Origin: Leptolyngbya sp. FACHB-36 | GTDB lineage: Bacteria > Cyanobacteriota > Cyanobacteriia > Leptolyngbyales > Leptolyngbyaceae | Reading direction: 5' to 3' | Assembly: GCF_014695955.1 (NCBI RefSeq) | Contig: NZ_JACJPG010000591.1 | Location: 1 to 33,028, forward strand | DNA length: 33,028 bases | Shown: positions 24,955-32,660 of the stretch, one piece after another | How the letters are laid out: every line of letters begins with the position of its first letter | Numbering within the stretch: position 1 is the first letter of the stretch | Notes under the pieces: generated by a model | Told to the model about the DNA's origin: nothing | What the model saw: the letters and a program-made list of their open reading frames with translations, nothing else | Databases searched by the model: none | Position numbers and translations under genes: made by a program

Positions 24955-25180
24955 GTTGTTTGCTCTTTATTTCCTGCAAATCCTCACATTCAGAGGGTCA
25001 AATTTCAAGTCGGACCCTTCTAGACTGATGATCGCTAAACATAGCAGTTAAGCTACAAATCATGGTGAATAACCAGAATGACCAGTGGGTCTTTTGCAAG
25101 ACTTAGCAGATCGGTCGAGTGTTTACTTCCAAACAAGGGAATCTACCATCACATTCACCCTTTTTGGAGTTTTCCAACTC

Positions 25181-25861
25181 ATGTTCAATCTCAAGTGGAT
25201 TTTGCTTCCTGCCGCCACGATCGCCGCTGCTGTAACTGTTAGCATCTCAACCGCCGCCCAAGCCCCCATTCTAGGTGGACAAGCCACCGGAATTTGGCAG
25301 TATGACTACGATGAGGAGGATGGTTTCAGTGTGGGAGAGAGCTTCAGAGCCGACTACACCTACAACAGCGACAACATCACAACCACTACCAGCAGCAGCG
25401 AGTTCTTTAGCTTCTATTCGTATAGTTCGGTGCCATTGCTCAGCCTCGTGCTCAATTCTGGACCAGTTAGTCTGACGTATGATTTCAGCACTCCCGGAAA
25501 TGATTACAGGCTGATCTGGAGAGAATTTCGGCAAAATCCTGCTTACGGGCAAACCAAAGAAAAAAGCCGCCGCATCGTTGCGTACGACTACTCAGGAGAA
25601 AACCGTTTTTTCGCCGGCACATCTCTGGTGCAGTACGACGACGGATCTCTGGAGTCTACCTTCTTCGCTGAAGCTTCGTCCTTCGACTCCAGCACAAGCA
25701 CCTACCTAGCTTATGGACAGACTTACACTGAAGTCATTTTCTCTGACCCCTCTCCAGTCACAGCGGTTCCCACGCCTGCCCTACTGCCAGGGCTAGTTGG
25801 GTTAGGTCTGGGTATCCTGCGAAAGCGCAAGGCACAAGCAGCTTCAGAACAAAAGGTGTAG
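25181..25861 (+). CDS. PTPA-CTERM sorted exported protein
   Basis: The protein has 226 residues from ATG 25181, which has GGAG upstream at 11 nt inside a small TTGGA/TCCAA hairpin. The N-terminal signal peptide is KWILLPAATIAAAVTVSISTAAQA, cleaved near residue 26. The mature part is rich in Tyr, Ser, Asp and Thr and probably a beta-sandwich; no enzyme motif is seen. The C-terminus VPTPALLPGLVGLGLGILRK is the PTPA variant of PEP-CTERM, a sorting tag (motif, hydrophobic helix, basic end) recognised by a cyanobacterial exosortase. It is likely exported and attached to, or released at, the cell surface. The longer frame from TTG 25085 is rejected. Confidence 0.85.
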   Translation: MFNLKWILLPAATIAAAVTVSISTAAQAPILGGQATGIWQYDYDEEDGFSVGESFRADYTYNSDNITTTTSSSEFFSFYSYSSVPLLSLVLNSGPVSLTYDFSTPGNDYRLIWREFRQNPAYGQTKEKSRRIVAYDYSGENRFFAGTSLVQYDDGSLESTFFAEASSFDSSTSTYLAYGQTYTEVIFSDPSPVTAVPTPALLPGLVGLGLGILRKRKAQAASEQKV

Positions 25862-25995
25862 GTATTACAAATGGCGATCGCCCCTCAGCAAGCCAAAGGA
25901 CGATCGCAACTCATTCCTCATCCAGACGCATCACAAATCTTTGCACGATCGATATAGCTCCCTACTCAGTCGCCTGTCTGCTGTAGGCATTGAGC

Positions 25996-26163
25996 TTAGG
26001 AATGCTGAAGCGTCTTCTGGTACTCTCTCGTCAGTTGGACTTGTTCCCAGGAAGACATGGACTTCAGTCGATCGGGATCCATACCCTTAGACTGTAGAAA
26101 CGCCTGTAGCTGTGCTCGAGTGGGTAATAAACTGAGCGTTTTTGTGGGTCGTTGATTAGCCAT
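25996..26163 (-). CDS. Small hypothetical protein, 55 aa
   Basis: ATG 26163 opens a 55-codon frame for a small, soluble, helical protein rich in Gln, Leu and Lys (LPTRAQLQAFLQSKGMDPDR, then SWEQVQLTREYQKTL). An alternative start further up (ATG 26223 or GTG 26235) would add about 20 residues of lower quality. The ribosome site is AAGG at short spacing. The MDPDR-x(7)-W pattern looks conserved rather than random, but I do not recognise a family. It lies downstream of the convergent PTPA-CTERM gene. Confidence 0.5.
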   Translation of the reverse strand: MANQRPTKTLSLLPTRAQLQAFLQSKGMDPDRLKSMSSWEQVQLTREYQKTLQHS

Positions 26164-26295
26164 AACCTTAATGGACGTAGCGATTAATCTGTATTCTGAG
26201 TGTGTCTTAGAAACCTTTGACATTACCTCTATCACTCAGCAGAATTTGTGCGATTTACTCAGATCCCAGTCCACGATCACCAAGAAAAACACGCG

Positions 26296-28290
26296 CTAAA
26301 CCAAGGTGTACACCTTGGCTTCCCAAGGGACGATCGCCTCTCGATTGACGAAACCGTCTGCGACTTCCCGGTCCTGTGTGACTTCGCGCCAGCGCTTTCC
26401 CGCTGGAGTTGGTGCCCAATTCGGAACGCTGTATTCAGCAACACCTATGTCCGAAAAGTTAGCCACAATGATCGCAATGTCCGATCCAGTTCCCCGCTGC
26501 CAAACCAGAATCCGTCTGCCATTTGAGAAGTCGCTGTGCAGAAATTGGGTGTCATTCACGGCGAGTGCTGGAGAGGCGATCCGAAATCGAACCAGCCGCG
26601 CCACATAGTCGAAGACGCGCCGCCGCCAATCGTCAGACAGACGGCTGTAGTTCACGGGGTCAATTTGCTTGTTGGTGTCACCCTGGGGCAGTTGGGCAAT
26701 ATCCAGGTCTTGCTGGTCGGCAAACTCATCGCCCGCCAAAATCATCGGAATCCCTACTGCTGTCAGCAAGCACACAAATGCCAGCTTAATCCGGGTCTCT
26801 AGGTTCGTGACGCCGTTGTTGGCGAGCCAGTTGTAAAGCCGCTCGTTGCCAAAGCCGCCGACATCGTGGGAGGTGAGATAGTTTACTGCCTGCGTTCCAT
26901 CGCTAAATCCCAGCAGCCGACAGTCGATTAGCCTGCGGACGGTTTGCTCAAAGCTGTCGCCACCGCGTCCCAGAATCACCTGCCGGACAAGCTGCTTAAA
27001 GGTCTCGTTCCATAAGCCATCGACGCGGTTCTGTCGCACCAGCGCCAGCGGCACGCTCAGGTCTTCGCCGACGACGAGAAACCGATCGCCCAGTCCTCCT
27101 GCCCGCTCTTGCCACAGAGATCGGGCACGGTCTTTGAACTCTTGCACGAAGTCATAGCTGCCAATGTTGTTCACGCTGTCGAGGCGGATGCCGTCCAGTC
27201 GATAGAACTCCATCCAGTGCGTCAGCATTAGCTGCATGTATTCTCGCGCTGGCACAAGAGACGCTAGCTTACCTGTAATGGGATGGTAGCCCTCAACGCG
27301 GTAGTTGTACTTGAACAAGTCGCCGCCAAATCCCTCACGAGCGATTTGCTCCGGGTCGCCGCTGGTTGCCTGCACATAAAAATCGAGAAAATTCAGATTG
27401 CGGTAGGGATTGTTGCGAGAGAATGCCATCACGGCATCGTAGAAAAAGCGCAGCCCTTGCTGATGGCAGAGTTTGATCAGCGTAGCGAGATCCGTTGACG
27501 CAGTGGGCGCTGCTTGGTTGTCCGGGAATCCTAAATCAAAATCTGCTGCAAAATAGTTTGCCGTACCATAGCCCCAGTTGAGGATATCGTCGCTATCGGA
27601 AACGGGCAGCAGTTCCAAGGCGTTGACGCCCAACTCCAGCAGGTGCGCTCGATCGTTTAGGGCTGCCACTGTAGAAAAGTTCGGAGACGCTTTTCCTGGT
27701 ACTACTAACGCCTGCACATCTTGGAAGGTGCCAATGCCCGATTCGATCGCACCCGTCGAGCGAATCCGCGTCCAGCGAGGCGGCAGTTCGTAGATCACCA
27801 GTCGATTGTTGGAAGCAAACGTAGCAGGAGATGCATCCCCTCGCCAGTCCACCCGCTGTCCAGTGGAATCGCACGGCACCAACTGCCCGTTTTGATACAG
27901 CACGACACTAGCCGGGTCGCCACTTGCAGCGGCGTTGGCATCTTTCGGCGTTGGGGCAAGAAAGCGTCGATCGACCGTCCACGCGATTGGGTCGGTGATG
28001 TAGAGGCGCTGACCTGTTTGAGTGTAGGGATCAGTATCGCGGATGTTAAACCAGTAGAAATACACCGTCCCGTCTGTCAGTCCACAGTTGATCGCGGCAG
28101 CATCCCACAGGTCTGGGAACTCTGGCGAGGGGCGTAGCGGAATTTCTCGGAACGGTTCAAAGCTAAAACTGTTGGGTGCTTCGGGTGTTGGTTGCGGTTG
28201 CGGTCCGATGAACAGCGTCGGCGCATCCACGCTACCCGGACGCCAAAGAACGAAGTGAGTTTGCTTACGAGTCAGAAGATCAGCGGGCAT
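26296..28290 (-). CDS. GH13 family glycoside hydrolase-like protein
   Basis: The protein has 664 residues. An N-terminal beta-rich domain (1-165, CBM48-like position) is followed by the TIM barrel (about 200-560) and a C-terminal sheet (580-664). Catalytic residues of the alpha-amylase clan can be placed: nucleophile Asp371 in DGIRLDSVNN, acid/base Glu409 in VVGEDLS and Asp476 in LTSHDVGG. Conserved region I, normally D-x-x-x-N-H, reads FYDAVMAFSRNNP and lacks the His. It probably acts on glycogen or another alpha-glucan in the cytoplasm (no signal peptide). The bond hydrolysed or transferred cannot be stated. Confidence 0.85.
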   Translation of the reverse strand: MPADLLTRKQTHFVLWRPGSVDAPTLFIGPQPQPTPEAPNSFSFEPFREIPLRPSPEFPDLWDAAAINCGLTDGTVYFYWFNIRDTDPYTQTGQRLYITDPIAWTVDRRFLAPTPKDANAAASGDPASVVLYQNGQLVPCDSTGQRVDWRGDASPATFASNNRLVIYELPPRWTRIRSTGAIESGIGTFQDVQALVVPGKASPNFSTVAALNDRAHLLELGVNALELLPVSDSDDILNWGYGTANYFAADFDLGFPDNQAAPTASTDLATLIKLCHQQGLRFFYDAVMAFSRNNPYRNLNFLDFYVQATSGDPEQIAREGFGGDLFKYNYRVEGYHPITGKLASLVPAREYMQLMLTHWMEFYRLDGIRLDSVNNIGSYDFVQEFKDRARSLWQERAGGLGDRFLVVGEDLSVPLALVRQNRVDGLWNETFKQLVRQVILGRGGDSFEQTVRRLIDCRLLGFSDGTQAVNYLTSHDVGGFGNERLYNWLANNGVTNLETRIKLAFVCLLTAVGIPMILAGDEFADQQDLDIAQLPQGDTNKQIDPVNYSRLSDDWRRRVFDYVARLVRFRIASPALAVNDTQFLHSDFSNGRRILVWQRGTGSDIAIIVANFSDIGVAEYSVPNWAPTPAGKRWREVTQDREVADGFVNREAIVPWEAKVYTLV

Positions 28291-28541
28291 AGGAGTCCGT
28301 CAGATTCACTGCTCCGATTATGCAATGGAGATCACGGGGCGGGCAGCGAATGAGCAACGAAGACAATGCAGGAAAAGTCTCTTATCTCTTTGCTCCTAAA
28401 ACAAAATATTCACATTGATAAAGTTTTGGTCCAAATTGCCCGTAGTCGTCCGGTTGACGGAACTTAACTCGATCGCCCTCCTTCCTAGAGCTTGGAGTTC
28501 CGGTCACGATGCATCGTACAACTACGCTCAAGGGACAAACG

Positions 28542-28982
28542 ATGAATCTGCTGAAACATTTTGACCTGAACCGACGCACGACACAGGCAAAACGAGGGAA
28601 CGATCGTCGAGTCGGAGATATTCGAGGAGCCGTGCAGCAGCGCTGGCGACTGAACACCACAAATTCGTCGGATACCCGCTTGGAGCATCTGATGGAGCGA
28701 TGCTGGGCTGCGCTGACCCGTCATGACGAGGGCGACCAGTCGATCGCCGAACAACTACTGATGTATGTCGGGGTGCTACTGGGCGTGTATTGCAGCGGCA
28801 TGATTCGGGGACAGGAAGTGCAGCCTACACTGCTGCTGGCGGCGCTAATTGCACTCATTATCGTTCCAATCTCGTTTGAGAAGCTAAACGTGAATCCGCG
28901 CGCTCCGTTGCTAGTGCGTTTTGGACTATTTGTGCAGAATGGAGTGTTTTGGGATGTGCTGCTAGAGGCACTGCAAGGCTGA
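28542..28982 (+). CDS. Hypothetical membrane protein, 146 aa
   Basis: ATG 28542 has AGGGA 6-7 nt upstream and is preferred to the ATG at 28509. Residues 1-60 are basic and soluble. Two hydrophobic segments follow (about 72-92 and 97-112), then an amphipathic C-terminus. Only a short turn (RGQEVQP) separates the helices. I do not recognise the family. It is divergent from the GH13 gene and stands alone on this strand, followed by nested inverted repeats that may end its transcript. Confidence 0.65.
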   Translation: MNLLKHFDLNRRTTQAKRGNDRRVGDIRGAVQQRWRLNTTNSSDTRLEHLMERCWAALTRHDEGDQSIAEQLLMYVGVLLGVYCSGMIRGQEVQPTLLLAALIALIIVPISFEKLNVNPRAPLLVRFGLFVQNGVFWDVLLEALQG

Positions 28983-28984
28983 CG

Positions 28985-29062
28985 TTATTAGCCAGCAGTA
29001 AGCATCAAACGATCGATCCGTTGATGTGGAGACAGCGAACCAATCAAGCGAGCGGCTAATAA
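28985..29062 (+). terminator. Nested stem-loops after the two-TM gene
   Basis: An outer 9-bp stem TTATTAGCC (28985-28993) / GGCTAATAA (29054-29062) encloses an inner hairpin CATCAAACG/CGTTGATG (29003-29011/29019-29026). It begins 3 nt after the stop. There is no U-tract, so it may act as a terminator or as a protective 3' structure. From 29063 to 29206 I see nothing further. Confidence 0.4.
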
Positions 29063-29206
29063 GATGGCTAATCAGAGTGAACACAAATCAATACCCGACC
29101 CGTAAGGTAAGCATCTTGCTTGCTGGAATACTGGAATAGCAGTATGGCTGTCCCATAATTGATTCAGCCTAGTGCAGATGGGGCGACACTGAACACCCGA
29201 TCGACT

Positions 29207-29340
29207 AATAGCAATTCTCGCTCTGTTGAGGTACATTCGCCCCTACCCAAACCCTCCCCGTTTCGGAGAGAGAGCGAGGTTTTTCCCTTCTAGGAGGGGT
29301 AGGTTCTGGCGGCGTATCTCGCTGAATTGGAAACGCTATA
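29207..29340. mobile_element. MITE-like element, copy 2 (about 134 bp)
   Basis: It is related to the element at 8399-8494. The left end AATAGCAATTCTC has AGC at the same distance from TGAGGTACATTC (29227-29238) as in copy 1. The right end GGAAACGCTATA (29329-29340) matches GAAAACGCTGTA of copy 1. Internally, complementary CCTACCC/GGGTAGG and CCCTCCCC/GGAGGGG segments make it foldable. The right end supplies the stop and part of the last codon of the hybrid kinase. Confidence 0.55.
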
Positions 29341-31741
29341 CTGCTGCATTCGATTCCGTCTCGTAGAGGTATTTGACGGCGAGATGGTGAGCAATCTTCT
29401 CAAAAATTTCTTGAACTTTGAACGGTTTGCGAATAAAGTCATCGCAGCCCGCGGCTAACATGTCTTGACGCTGTTCAGCAAATGCGCTAGCCGTCAGAGC
29501 CAAAATTTTTGTGCGGATTGCCTCGCTGCAAGTTGTTTCAGCTTCCCAGGTCCGAATTTGCTGCGTTGCTTCGTAGCCGTTCATGACTGGCATCTGAAGG
29601 TCCATAAAAATTAGGTGAGGCTTCCAGGTCTGCCAGAGGTCGATCGCTGCCTGACCATTGACTGCCTCTCTCGGCTCAAACCCAATTTTCGTCAATAGTT
29701 TCATGAGTACCAAACGGTTTGATGGGCTATCTTCTGCAATCAAAATTCGATAGCTGGGCTGCTGAGGCGCAAGACCAATCACTTTGCCAACGATCGTAGG
29801 AGACGAATGAGACTTCAGTTCGGCTGAGGTAGCGAGGGTAGCAGAAATACAGAAGGAAAATACGCAACCCTGCCCAAGTTGGCTGTGAACGCCAATTTCC
29901 CCACCGAGTAGCTGAGCATAGTTCTGACTAATTGCCAAACCTAAACCAGTTCCTTCGTTTGCTTTTAACCCCGCTTGGGTTTGCTGAAACGGTTTAAACA
30001 ACTGCTTGACCTCATCGGGCGCAATGCCAGGTCCAGTGTCTTCAATCTCAAAGACAATGCCCAATTGGGCATTGTCTTCTCGAATTTTTAATTCTGAATT
30101 TTCAATTTCTTTGACTCGCAGCGTCACACTTCCCTGATTTGTGAACTTAATTGCATTTCCTAATAAATTAATCAAAATCTGGCGTAGCTTTCCTTCATCC
30201 GTTTTAATGATGGACGGTAAGTGAGGGCTGTACTCAAGGCTTAACTGAAGCCCTTTAGATGCGGCTCGAAAGTGCAGCATCGCTCTCAAGCCCTCTAGTA
30301 AATGGTGCAGATTAAACGTCGTTTCTTGAAACGTCAATCCTCCTGCTTCAATTTTGGACATCTCTAAGACTTCGTTAATCACGCTCAGCAGATGCTCGCC
30401 ACTGTCACCGATCGTTTGCAAGAAGTGTTGATGCTCAACGGTGAGCGTGTGATCTCGGTTGAGTAGCTGAGTGAGTCCCAAAATCACGTTGAGCGGAGTC
30501 CGTAATTCATGACTCATACGCGCCAAAAATTCGCCTTTTGCCCGGTTTGCAGCATCCGCCGCCTCTTTTGCGTGCTTGAGGGCTTCCGCTTGCTCCTGAG
30601 TCTGGGCAAACAGTTCTGCCTGCTGGACAGCAACGCCTAGTTGACTGCCGATTTGCGTCACCATTTGAATTTCAGCCGTTTGCCATTCGCGGGAACCGCT
30701 GTTTTGGTAGGTCGCAAGCAAGCCCCAGAGTTGGCTGCCGCAGAAAATAGGAATCGTGACATAGGCTCGCGCTTGTAGCGATTCCAGCAATTTCAAATAG
30801 CAGGAATCCAACTCTGTCTGATAAGTGTCTGTCACACAGCAGAGGTTGGACGTGTGGCGATACAGCCCACCCTCATTTTCTTCCAGGTAAGTATTCTGGG
30901 GTGCACCCTCTGTGTGATTGAGCGGCATAACACTAGAGTTGGACGGGTCCACTGCGACCTTAGTCGGGTGCGCAGGTTCAGCCACGGTTGAGATAGCAGC
31001 ATTCCAGCCTTGAGCAACTGACTCGGCGACCACCTGTCCGCTCCAATCGGAGTTGAACCGATAAATTAGGGTGCGATCGCATCGAATTGCCTGCCGCAAC
31101 TCTTCTGTAGTCGCCCGAAAAATGGCATCCAAATCCAAACTCTGGCGCATCCGCTCAATCACAAGTGAGGTTGCTCGTTCTCGCTCTGCCACGAGTTGGA
31201 GTTTGGCTTCCGCCGCGATGCGCTCCTGAATTTCGGTTTGCAGCACAGCGTTCGTCTGAACCAGCTCTGCTGTTCGCTCGGCGACCCGCACCTCCAGCAT
31301 CGCCTCAGCCTGCTTGCGTTTAGCGACTTCGGCTTGTAACTCCTGGTTAATTTGCTCTAGGTGCTTTGGGCTTTTGAGCGATAGAAACTGGGGCAGCAGT
31401 TCAACCAGTTGCAAGGCGGTGTAGCAAGAAACCAACCCGGTAACTGCCCGCTCTGCACCAGACAGCCAATAAGCAGGATGCCAGAGGGTCCAAATGTCGA
31501 GTAGGTGCCCCGTGCCGCAAAGGACAATGAACGCCCCAAACAGCACAAACACCCGCGAAAACGGAATATCCCCTCGCTTTCGCACAAAGTAAATCAGCAT
31601 GGCTGGAATCGAGAAGTAGGCAATAGCGATTAGTCCATCGCTAACGATGTGCAGCCACACCAGCGGAGTCTGCCACAGATAGCAATGCCCATGAGGGATA
31701 TACTGACTGGGCGACAGCAGATTCTTAACCAGTTCCAGCAT
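29336..31741 (-). CDS. Hybrid histidine kinase with ethylene-binding domain and bilin-type GAF
   Basis: The protein has 801 residues. Residues 25-120 form an ETR1-type ethylene-binding domain of three helices. At a constant offset of ten, Asp35, Tyr42, Ile45, Pro46, Ile72, Cys75 and His79 equal the ETR1 pocket residues Asp25 to His69. A coiled coil (125-190) leads to a GAF domain (about 195-375) of cyanobacteriochrome type, in which Cys314 sits at the chromophore Cys position but is followed by Tyr. Then come HisKA with His411 (MSHELRTPLN), ATPase (Asn529, DTGPG, GTGLGLAIS) and receiver (Asp714, Lys772). The closest known type is Synechocystis SynEtr1/UirS. No UirR-like partner is adjacent. 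Confidence 0.9.
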   Translation of the reverse strand: MLELVKNLLSPSQYIPHGHCYLWQTPLVWLHIVSDGLIAIAYFSIPAMLIYFVRKRGDIPFSRVFVLFGAFIVLCGTGHLLDIWTLWHPAYWLSGAERAVTGLVSCYTALQLVELLPQFLSLKSPKHLEQINQELQAEVAKRKQAEAMLEVRVAERTAELVQTNAVLQTEIQERIAAEAKLQLVAERERATSLVIERMRQSLDLDAIFRATTEELRQAIRCDRTLIYRFNSDWSGQVVAESVAQGWNAAISTVAEPAHPTKVAVDPSNSSVMPLNHTEGAPQNTYLEENEGGLYRHTSNLCCVTDTYQTELDSCYLKLLESLQARAYVTIPIFCGSQLWGLLATYQNSGSREWQTAEIQMVTQIGSQLGVAVQQAELFAQTQEQAEALKHAKEAADAANRAKGEFLARMSHELRTPLNVILGLTQLLNRDHTLTVEHQHFLQTIGDSGEHLLSVINEVLEMSKIEAGGLTFQETTFNLHHLLEGLRAMLHFRAASKGLQLSLEYSPHLPSIIKTDEGKLRQILINLLGNAIKFTNQGSVTLRVKEIENSELKIREDNAQLGIVFEIEDTGPGIAPDEVKQLFKPFQQTQAGLKANEGTGLGLAISQNYAQLLGGEIGVHSQLGQGCVFSFCISATLATSAELKSHSSPTIVGKVIGLAPQQPSYRILIAEDSPSNRLVLMKLLTKIGFEPREAVNGQAAIDLWQTWKPHLIFMDLQMPVMNGYEATQQIRTWEAETTCSEAIRTKILALTASAFAEQRQDMLAAGCDDFIRKPFKVQEIFEKIAHHLAVKYLYETESNAAV
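30051..30078. repeat. Perfect 28-bp palindrome inside the kinase ATPase domain
   Basis: The half-site AAGACAATGCCCAA (30051-30064) is followed immediately by its exact reverse complement (30065-30078). Next to it (30079-30110) is an AT-rich stretch with TTTTTAATTCTGAATTTTC, like intergenic cyanobacterial short repeats. It is translated in frame as the insert ENSELKIREDNAQLG (residues 548-562). Confidence 0.9.
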
Positions 31742-32660
31742 GTTTTTTTACAGAAAGTGGCTCTAGATGTAGAGCGAATTCACTAAGCGGTGACGTGTCC
31801 AGCTTCAGCCTCTGGAGGTTAAGACAGTGCTCAACTCAATCTCGTTCAGATAGATGCACAACGCTTTCGCTAGCACTCTGCTATGAGCGCTCGATTCATC
31901 AATCTACACAATTTAGTGATCGAGCGGTGACAGCGGTAGCGTAAATGACAGTTAAGGGAGAAAGTGAAGGAGTAGACCAACTGCTGAAGCAGCGGAAAGA
32001 TCAAGGCAATCTCTGCGATCGTTGCAGTAGGCTGTTCAGTGATGAGTAGGACTAAGGGCAGCGCTCAATTACTTAGCTGAAGAATGCACCAATGATTTCT
32101 CAGATAATAGAACAAGATAGCAAACTGATAGGTAATATGGCGTCTGGTTAGCCAGAGTGACTGCACCGATCGAGGGCGAGGGGTAGGTATCCGATGTAGC
32201 AATTATTTCCGGTTCTAGTGGCAACACACTGAACCCAGTTGATGAAGCGATCGACAGAATTGCAAGTGCACAATTTCAAGGGTATGGCACCGGAGAAGTG
32301 CAGGCGATCGTAGCGAAAACATTCGATCGTTTTGGTGACGCACTCGGGTGCGATTACCAGCAATTCTCTTGAGAGAATTAGGCTAAAAAAGAACGAATTT
32401 GAGTCTGTCTCAGTTATCAATCAACGCATCTTAACGAATGGAGAATGCTCAACTCAAGTGAGCAATACTTCGCTTCGATTCTTCAACTACCAAGCGTATA
32501 GAATCGACCACAGCAGAACAGTATCGATGCGCGATAAAGATGTTATGTAGAGATTGATTGCTGAAACTTTAAGCTTACGAATCGCATTTTTGGCGCAGTT
32601 GTTTCTTGAAGCGCATTAGCACGATAAGTTAACAGCTATTAGTGACTTAATAGCAGCTAT
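31742..32660. other. Long gene-free region upstream of the hybrid kinase
   Basis: No intact gene, tRNA or clear RNA element is visible in about 900 bp. Minus-strand (32148-32420) and plus-strand (32332-32550) frames have no ribosome site and atypical composition. Only the coding-like remnant at 32142-32372 stands out. The promoter of the hybrid kinase must lie in the left part, but no convincing boxes were found. Confidence 0.5.
32142..32372 (+). pseudogene. Decayed 3' remnant of an unidentified gene
   Basis: From the TAG at 32184-32186 to the TGA at 32370-32372 there are 61 open codons without any ATG, GTG or TTG near the front. The translation has ordinary protein character: VDEAIDRIASAQFQGYGTGE, then AIVAKTFDRFGDALGCDYQQ. 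The same frame reads protein-like for 14 codons before the TAG (WLARVTAPIEGEG) and then meets further stops at 32133 and 32118. This fits the tail of a gene broken by point mutations. The family is not recognised, and the opposite strand also has a 90-codon frame, so confidence is low. Confidence 0.3.

Noticed and set aside
433-31080. Many GCGATCGC octamers across the window
   Set aside because: These are HIP1 sites, ubiquitous in many cyanobacterial genomes; useful for placing the organism but not a local feature.
31945-32049. 34-codon frame in the gene-free region (starts MTVKGESEGVDQ)
   Set aside because: No ribosome site, no neighbours in the same direction and no recognisable pattern.
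32148-32420. 90-codon minus-strand frame in the gene-free region
   Set aside because: Cys-rich, atypical composition, no ribosome site; the opposite strand reads more like a protein remnant.
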